The notes beneath the pieces are model-generated. The model saw nothing but the letters and a program-made list of their open reading frames with translations. It was not told the DNA's origin and searched no databases. A stretch of 10,599 bases of DNA from Sphingobium sp. (GTDB lineage Bacteria; Pseudomonadota; Alphaproteobacteria; Sphingomonadales; Sphingomonadaceae): contig JAGIAA010000021.1 of assembly GCA_017745115.1 (NCBI GenBank), positions 42,287-52,885 on the forward strand, read 5' to 3'. The first letter of the stretch is position 1; every line of letters starts with the position of its first letter. A program made the translations under genes and the position numbers. Positions 6,762 to 10,599 of this stretch are shown one piece after another.

Positions 6762-7178
6762 GTGCGGACGATTGAGGTGACAACAGACGTATTTGCGGCA
6801 ATTTGGTCACGCCGTGCAGCTGACGAGCAAACGGAAAGCGAGATTCTCGCCAGACTTTTGGGGCTCGTGCAGATCCAAGTGGCAGCCAGCCGAAAGGAGG
6901 GTGAGAAATTGTCGAATAAGACACTTTGGCGAGACGACGTGCGTCGAGCTCTTGAGGTGCTCGGCGGTCACGGGCATCTATCTGAAATTTACAGGAAAGT
7001 TCGGGAAATCCGGTTGATTAGCGGTCGATCTCTTCCGCCTAGTACCGATGCCATCATCAGGCGTGAACTTGAGTACAATAGTTCCGATTCTGAGTCGTTT
7101 ACGGGTCATCATGACTGGTTTCGATCCAGCCGCGGGATCGGAGAAGGCGACTGGAGCCTGCGGAAGGTTAGCGCTTGA
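6762..7178 (+). CDS. Small putative DNA-binding protein: RHH/SeqA-N-like N-terminus plus winged helix
   Basis: A 138-residue protein not recognised as a named family. Residues 2-35 (RTIEVTTDVFAAIWSRR, then ESEILARLLG) have the strand-helix-helix wording of a ribbon-helix-helix unit and resemble the SeqA N-terminal oligomerisation domain (TIEVDDELY...ASDILRRML). A polar linker (about 40-55) leads to a winged-helix-like domain (56-134): helix DDVRRALEVLGG, LSEIYRKVREI, then IRRELE (99-104), SSDS (107-110), HDWF (117-120) and GEGDWSLR (127-134). I know that last pattern from the wHTH module attached to Mrr-like and other restriction endonucleases; here no nuclease follows. GTG at 6762 is preferred because GGAG (6752-6755) is 6 bases before it, whereas it touches the ATG at 6756 directly. 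Codon use is less GC-rich than the neighbours. Domain assignments are by eye. Confidence 0.6.
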   Translation: MRTIEVTTDVFAAIWSRRAADEQTESEILARLLGLVQIQVAASRKEGEKLSNKTLWRDDVRRALEVLGGHGHLSEIYRKVREIRLISGRSLPPSTDAIIRRELEYNSSDSESFTGHHDWFRSSRGIGEGDWSLRKVSA

Positions 7179-7184
7179 GCAAAA

Positions 7185-7212
7185 AAAGGCCGGGCGGCTA
7201 GGCCCGGCCTTT
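7185..7212. terminator. Shared hairpin terminator between convergent genes
   Basis: AAAGGCCGGGC (7185-7195) pairs exactly with GCCCGGCCTTT (7202-7212): an 11-bp stem with a 6-base loop. For leftward transcripts from the DUF2846 operon the stem is followed by seven U residues (A7 at 7181-7187 on the plus strand), a strong intrinsic terminator. For the rightward gene ending at 7178 the U tract is only three to four bases, so termination there would be weaker. Confidence 0.85.
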
Positions 7213-7230
7213 CTGCATCGCGCGGGCGGC

Positions 7231-7740
7231 TTACTGCGCCGAGGCGATCTGGTCGGGGCGAAGCGCGCCGGGCGCGGGGCCCATGTCATCGGCATCGACC
7301 ATCTTGAGCTTGGGCTGCTTACGGAATTCCTCTTCCGTCGAGGGGCGGATGTCGGGGCGGCCGACCATGATGCCCATCTTGATCTTGCAGCTGGCGAACT
7401 GGGTCTCGTCGGCCTCGACCTCGAGGGCCAGCACGTCCTTGGCCTCGCTCTTCACCGTGAACTCATGTTTGCCCGGGTCGGCGACCATGACGAAATATTT
7501 GCCGGCGCCGAGCGAGCTGACCTTCTGACCATTCTCGTTGACCGAGCAGCCGATCGCGAAACCCATGCCGCCGGGGCGGAAGAAGACGATCTGGCCCTTG
7601 CCTGCAGGCGGCTTGGGAAGGGCGATGGGCGCAGCCGCTTCCTTGTCCTTGCCCTTGTCCTTGTCGGCCGCACCTGCCGGAACCGCCAAGAGCGGCATCG
7701 ACAGGATCGCCATCATGGCGAGCGCCTTATTGTGCTTCAC
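7231..7740 (-). CDS. Exported DUF2846-type protein
   Basis: A 169-residue protein with a signal peptide (1-24: MKHNK, hydrophobic run, PAGAA), a Lys/Asp-rich linker (25-35), and a beta-rich domain at about 48-125 beginning GQIVFFRPGGMGFAIGC and continuing with NGQKVSSLGAGKYFVMVADPGKHEFTV, which fits DUF2846. Cysteines at 65 and 118 could form a disulfide in the periplasm. The function of DUF2846 is unknown; many members are lipoproteins, but this one lacks a lipobox at the cleavage site. The GTG start at 7740 is chosen because a GGAGAAGGA ribosome site precedes it and the signal peptide begins there; it overlaps the end of the preceding gene by 14 bases, so the two are translationally linked. 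The longer in-frame ORF upstream is Arg/Lys-rich and a shadow of the neighbour. Confidence 0.75.
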   Translation of the reverse strand: MKHNKALAMMAILSMPLLAVPAGAADKDKGKDKEAAAPIALPKPPAGKGQIVFFRPGGMGFAIGCSVNENGQKVSSLGAGKYFVMVADPGKHEFTVKSEAKDVLALEVEADETQFASCKIKMGIMVGRPDIRPSTEEEFRKQPKLKMVDADDMGPAPGALRPDQIASAQ

Positions 7741-8398
7741 TATCCTTCTCCCCTGTTTTGCCGGCCTCTGCCGGCGGCGTTGCTTCCGGCACCGCGCTCT
7801 CTTTGGCCGGGGCCGGAAATTCGAATGCTTCGGCGATCTTGGCTTCGGCGATCGTGCCCTGAGGGACCGTCGCCTGGCCGCCATTGATGAAGAAGCCAGC
7901 GAGCGCCACCGGCGCCAATATCGTCGGCGAGGTTGCGACCATCAGCGTGTTGACGGTGTTGATCTTGCTGTTGCCCTCGGGAACGAGGCGCATGCTGCGC
8001 AGCTTCAGGTGCCGCTCGCCAATGTCGAGATAGCGCGCGGCGAGCACCAGTTCGCCCGCAGCGCCCGAGCCGCCCGCCTTCTTGGCGTGGACGACCTCGC
8101 CCATCCCCATTGTCCCGGCCGGCACCATCTCATGCCCATCGACGACGATCGGCTCGGCGAGCCGGATGGGGAAGGTGTCGCCGCTCTTGCTGATCTTGCT
8201 GCCCAACTCCGTCAGGATCTCGATCCTGATCGGGGTCAGCGCGCTGATGGTCGGGCAGCCGCAAGCCGGCACCGCCGCAGCCGCCGGGGCAGGCTGCGCG
8301 GCGATAGCGCCATTATCCGGTTGTGCGGTAGAAACGGCCTGCGCCAGCAAGATTGGCGCAAGCAGCAGCAATGTCTTCGGCAAGCGAATGTCCCCCAT
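7727..8398 (-). CDS. Exported protein of unknown function
   Basis: A 223-residue protein. Residues 1-25 form a signal peptide (MGDIRLPK, Leu-rich core, AVSTA-Q). An Ala/Pro linker and a CGC pair (46-48) follow, then a beta-rich domain (55-140): IRIEILTELGSKISKSGDTFPIRLAEPIVVDG, PAGTMGMGEVVHAKKAGG and LVLAARYLDIGERHLKLRSM. The segment around 155-171 is hydrophobic and may be a second membrane contact or buried helix; the tail (197-223) is Pro/Glu-rich and disordered. The 'P.GT...G.V....' rhythm recalls outer beta domains of VirB10/TrbI-like proteins, but too weakly to assign. I do not recognise the family. GGAG four bases before ATG 8398 supports the start. It is the first gene of a two-gene exported-protein operon with the DUF2846 gene, and lies 80 bases after infC. 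Confidence 0.75.
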   Translation of the reverse strand: MGDIRLPKTLLLLAPILLAQAVSTAQPDNGAIAAQPAPAAAAVPACGCPTISALTPIRIEILTELGSKISKSGDTFPIRLAEPIVVDGHEMVPAGTMGMGEVVHAKKAGGSGAAGELVLAARYLDIGERHLKLRSMRLVPEGNSKINTVNTLMVATSPTILAPVALAGFFINGGQATVPQGTIAEAKIAEAFEFPAPAKESAVPEATPPAEAGKTGEKDSEAQ

Positions 8399-8478
8399 CC
8401 TCTCCGGGCGGCCTTGTGCCGCCGGGAACCCGATGGGGCAAGCGAAATCAGCGAGCGGAAGGCCCGGAAAAAACGCCC

Positions 8479-9027
8479 TTATTTCGGCGAGAGCACCATG
8501 AGCATCTGTCGCCCTTCCATGCGCGGATGGGCTTCGATCTTGGCGATTTCGGCGGTGTTTTCGGCCACGCGCGAGAGCAGCTGCATGCCGAGCTGCTGGT
8601 GCGCCATTTCGCGGCCGCGGAAGCGCAGGGTGATCTTCACCTTGTCGCCTTCGCCGATGAAATCGTGGACCTTCTTCATCTTCGTATCATAGTCATGATC
8701 GTCGATGTTCGGACGCATCTTGATCTCTTTGAGTTCCTGCGTCTTCTGGGTCTTGCGGGCAATATTGGCCTTTTTCTGGGCCTCATATTTGTACTTGCCG
8801 ATGTCCAGGAACTTGCACACCGGCGGATCGGCGTTGGGAGAAACCTCGACCAGGTCGAGACCCACGTCGGCAGCCTGCTCGATCGCCTCGCGCGTCAACA
8901 TCACGCCCAGATTTTCGCCTTCTTCATCGATCACGCGCACCTTGGGCACGGTGATGAATTCATTGTAGCGAGGACCGTTCATTGGTGGGGGCGGCGCAAG
9001 CGGGCGGCGCATCATCGGGGGACGTAT
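8479..9027 (-). CDS. infC: Translation initiation factor IF-3
   Basis: IF3 binds the 30S subunit, prevents premature 50S joining and proofreads start codons. The protein is about 182 residues, normal for the family. The N-domain (about 19-85) contains [49 protein letters not shown]; the linker helix and C-domain follow, with [33 protein letters not shown] and a closing LMVLSPK. The start is taken as ATA at 9027-9025: AGGAG (9040-9036) lies 8 bases before it, whereas the first in-frame ATG (9015) is 20 bases from that site. Non-canonical infC starts (AUU in E. coli) let IF3 repress its own synthesis. It follows thrS and a phosphoesterase on the same strand; rpmI and rplT are not downstream. 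Confidence 0.95.
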   Translation of the reverse strand: MRPPMMRRPLAPPPPMNGPRYNEFITVPKVRVIDEEGENLGVMLTREAIEQAADVGLDLVEVSPNADPPVCKFLDIGKYKYEAQKKANIARKTQKTQELKEIKMRPNIDDHDYDTKMKKVHDFIGEGDKVKITLRFRGREMAHQQLGMQLLSRVAENTAEIAKIEAHPRMEGRQMLMVLSPK

Positions 9028-9040
9028 AGCAGTTTCTCCT
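9025..9040 (-). promoter_or_regulatory. infC ribosome-binding site with ATA start codon
   Basis: On the minus strand AGGAG is followed by eight bases and then ATA, in frame with IF3. Between ATA and the first ATG there are four codons (ATA CGT CCC CCG). No other AG-rich site serves the ATG pair at 9015/9012. The arrangement matches the known use of rare initiation codons in infC. Confidence 0.65.
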
Positions 9041-9060
9041 GTGGTTCGTTCAATAGAGCG

Positions 9061-9128
9061 AGCCGCTTCCTTAACGGTTTTGAGCGGCTACGGAAAGGGT
9101 GAGTGCGACGGGCGCACCGTACGGTGCG
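9061..9128 (-). other. infC leader with two inverted repeats
   Basis: The 165 bases between the phosphoesterase stop and infC hold no gene. They contain AGCCGCT (9061-9067) facing AGCGGCT (9083-9089), a 7-bp stem with a 15-base loop that would end about 21 bases before the infC Shine-Dalgarno site. They also contain a perfect 16-bp palindrome, CGCACCGT/ACGGTGCG (9113-9128). Neither is followed by a U tract on the minus strand, so they are not typical terminators. A possible -35 (TTGTGA, 9186-9181) exists with only poor -10 matches near 9163-9158. A leader structure or operator for infC is plausible but unproven. Confidence 0.4.
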
Positions 9129-9192
9129 GCGCTTTGGCCACAGTCCGGTTAACATCCTATCTAAGCATCGCGCGCCGGTTTCACAAGCGGCA

Positions 9193-10047
9193 TCAGGGCT
9201 TTGGACCGAAGCGGATCAGCCAGACGTCGGGCGGAGCGCCGAAGCGGAGCGGCAGGATGCTGGTGCCGACGCCCGCGCTGACGAACAGGTCGGTGCCCGC
9301 GTTGACGATGTGCCCGCAGGCGAAACGTTTGCCATAGCGCGACATCGTCACGAGCGGGCCGATGAACGGCAGGGCAATCTGCCCGCAATGGGTATGGCCG
9401 GCCATCACCGCCGTGACACCTGCACGCACGGACGGCATGATATCCGGGGAGTGCGAGAGGAGGATGCGCGGACCGGCACCCAGTGCGGTCATGGCGCCTT
9501 GGGTCGCGGCAAGGTCGCTATGGCCCGTGGGCTCGTCGTCGACGCCGCCGATGACGAGCGGGCCGCGACGGATGGCCTCATTGGCGAGGAGCGCGATGCG
9601 ATGACGCGCGAAGGCGTCGCGAAAGGCCGGTGCACCCCGCCAATGATCGTGATTGCCCAGCACGCCGACAATGCCGAGTCGCGACCTGAGCCGGCCAAGC
9701 GGCGCAACGGACTCGCCGACGGAATAGCGGTGCGTCGCGACCTTCTTGTCCGAAACATAGTCCCCCGTCAGCACCACCAGGTCTGGCTTGAGCGCATTCA
9801 GTCCGTCCACGATCCGCGCCAGCCGCTCGGGTGGCATCTCCGGCCCGGCGACATGAGTGTCCGATACGAGCAGCACCGTGACCGGCTTCTCGCCTTTCGG
9901 CCAGCCCGCCAACGCGACGTCGGCCCGGCGCACGACTGGATCCCAACTCGCCTCCCAGTAGGCGTAGAGCGCCAGCCCCGTCAGGATCAGCACCAGCGTC
10001 GCGGCGAGACGGACGGCCCACCACGACGCTGTTGGCTTGCGGATCAT
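9193..10047 (-). CDS. Membrane-anchored calcineurin-like metallophosphoesterase
   Basis: A 284-residue protein with one N-terminal transmembrane helix (about 12-30) and a metallophosphoesterase domain that would lie outside the cytoplasm if the anchor is N-in. All di-metal motifs are present: SDTH (D63, H65), GDY (D96), GNHDH (131-135), SHSPD (H199) and AGHTHCGQ (H218, H220). The architecture is that of the YaeI/YkuE group, whose substrates are variable; some relatives act on lipid A precursors or phospholipids, so an envelope substrate is a fair guess only. The ATG starts 10 bases after the thrS stop, implying one transcript, with a weak ribosome site (GGA). The domain is complete at about 280 residues. 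Its position between thrS and infC separates two genes that are adjacent in E. coli. Confidence 0.9.
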   Translation of the reverse strand: MIRKPTASWWAVRLAATLVLILTGLALYAYWEASWDPVVRRADVALAGWPKGEKPVTVLLVSDTHVAGPEMPPERLARIVDGLNALKPDLVVLTGDYVSDKKVATHRYSVGESVAPLGRLRSRLGIVGVLGNHDHWRGAPAFRDAFARHRIALLANEAIRRGPLVIGGVDDEPTGHSDLAATQGAMTALGAGPRILLSHSPDIMPSVRAGVTAVMAGHTHCGQIALPFIGPLVTMSRYGKRFACGHIVNAGTDLFVSAGVGTSILPLRFGAPPDVWLIRFGPKP

Positions 10048-10057
10048 CGGGTCCGGC

Positions 10058-10599
10058 TCAGCGCAGATCCGGCGGCGTCGCCTCGGCCTTGAGCGCAGCG
10101 ATCGCTTCGTCGAGCATCATCACCTTCTGATGCTGGTCCGATCCCAGCCGCCGCAGCGCGACCGTGCCTTCGTCCGCTTCGCGCCGGCCGACGACCAGCA
10201 GGTTGGGCACCTTGGCGAGGCTATGCTCGCGCACCTTGTAGTTGATCTTTTCGTTGCGCAGGTCCGTGTCGGCGCGGATTCCCGCGGCCCCCAGCTTGGC
10301 GACCACGTCCTTCGCATAATCGTCGGCGTCGGAGACGATCGTCGCCACGACAGCCTGCGTCGGGGCCAGCCAGACCGGCAGCTTGCCGGCGAAATGCTCG
10401 ATCAGAATGCCGATGAACCGCTCATAGCTGCCGAAGATGGCGCGGTGGAGCATGACGGGGCGGTGGCGCGCGCCGTCCTCGCCGACATAGCTCGCGTCGA
10501 GCCGCTCGGGCAGCACGCGGTCGGACTGGATCGTGCCGACCTGCCAGGTGCGGCCGATCGCGTCGGTCAGGTGCCATTCGAGCTTGGGCGCATAGAAGG
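10058..10599 (-). CDS. thrS: Threonyl-tRNA synthetase, C-terminal part (5' end outside window)
   Basis: The last 180 residues of a class II aminoacyl-tRNA synthetase; the gene continues past the right edge, so this is a cut, not a truncation. The visible protein opens with [19 protein letters not shown] and [17 protein letters not shown], the catalytic-domain part preceding motif 3. Motif 3 follows as [18 protein letters not shown]. The HGTP anticodon-binding domain comes next ([20 protein letters not shown], then [24 protein letters not shown]). It ends at a TGA 10 bases before the metallophosphoesterase ATG. The order thrS - phosphoesterase - infC on one strand preserves a modified form of the classical thrS-infC cluster. 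Confidence 0.96.
   Translation of the reverse strand, partial: FYAPKLEWHLTDAIGRTWQVGTIQSDRVLPERLDASYVGEDGARHRPVMLHRAIFGSYERFIGILIEHFAGKLPVWLAPTQAVVATIVSDADDYAKDVVAKLGAAGIRADTDLRNEKINYKVREHSLAKVPNLLVVGRREADEGTVALRRLGSDQHQKVMMLDEAIAALKAEATPPDLR

Noticed and set aside
8407..8423. GGCGGC/GCCGCC hairpin between infC and the exported-protein gene as infC terminator
   Set aside because: The 6-bp stem is not followed by a U tract on the minus strand, and the T-rich run nearer infC has no stem before it.
7048..8692. Plus-strand ORFs of 279 and 384 residues opposite the exported-protein operon
   Set aside because: Antisense shadows; the minus-strand genes have signal peptides, ribosome sites and, for one, a known domain.
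8353..10092. Plus-strand ORFs opposite infC and the metallophosphoesterase
   Set aside because: Antisense to clearly identified genes with complete motifs; no domain seen in the shadow translations.

Overview
The window looks like chromosomal DNA of a high-GC alphaproteobacterium, most likely a sphingomonad. The grounds are GC-rich coding sequence throughout, an IF3 with a proline-rich N-terminus of the kind I associate with sphingomonads ([13 protein letters not shown]), a periplasmic protein carrying the 'EIVVTGSR' segment typical of sphingomonad TonB-dependent receptors, and the order thrS - metallophosphoesterase - infC. The genus cannot be fixed from this sequence alone.

Layout. Positions 103-2114 (+): a small XRE repressor-type gene and a SulP anion transporter one base apart. 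A perfect 11-bp inverted repeat and a good sigma70-like promoter lie upstream; the promoter spacing predicts a leaderless transcript. Positions 2170-2880 (+): an exported SIMPL-like protein, tail-to-tail (7-bp overlap) with a leftward NADP-type D-2-hydroxyacid dehydrogenase that is itself overlapped by cysS (3838-5310, -). A divergent 140-bp gap leads to a CPA2-type cation:proton antiporter (5451-6653, +).

Positions 6654-7178 hold the most unusual part. Six GATC sites, five of them in a 10-bp tandem array with phased A5 tracts, end five bases before the predicted GTG start (6762) of a small protein. That protein seems to combine a SeqA-N/ribbon-helix-helix-like N-terminus with a winged-helix domain of a kind usually attached to restriction-type nucleases. 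The stretch is richer in A+T than its neighbours and may be acquired. It ends at a hairpin shared with the convergent operon on the other side.

Positions 7231-10599 are all leftward: thrS (3' part only, running off the right edge), a membrane-anchored metallophosphoesterase, infC (probably starting at ATA), and a translationally overlapping pair of exported proteins (an unknown, then a DUF2846 protein). thrS, the phosphoesterase and infC form a translation-related block; infC has its own 165-base leader with inverted repeats. No tRNA, rRNA, insertion sequence or CRISPR array was seen.
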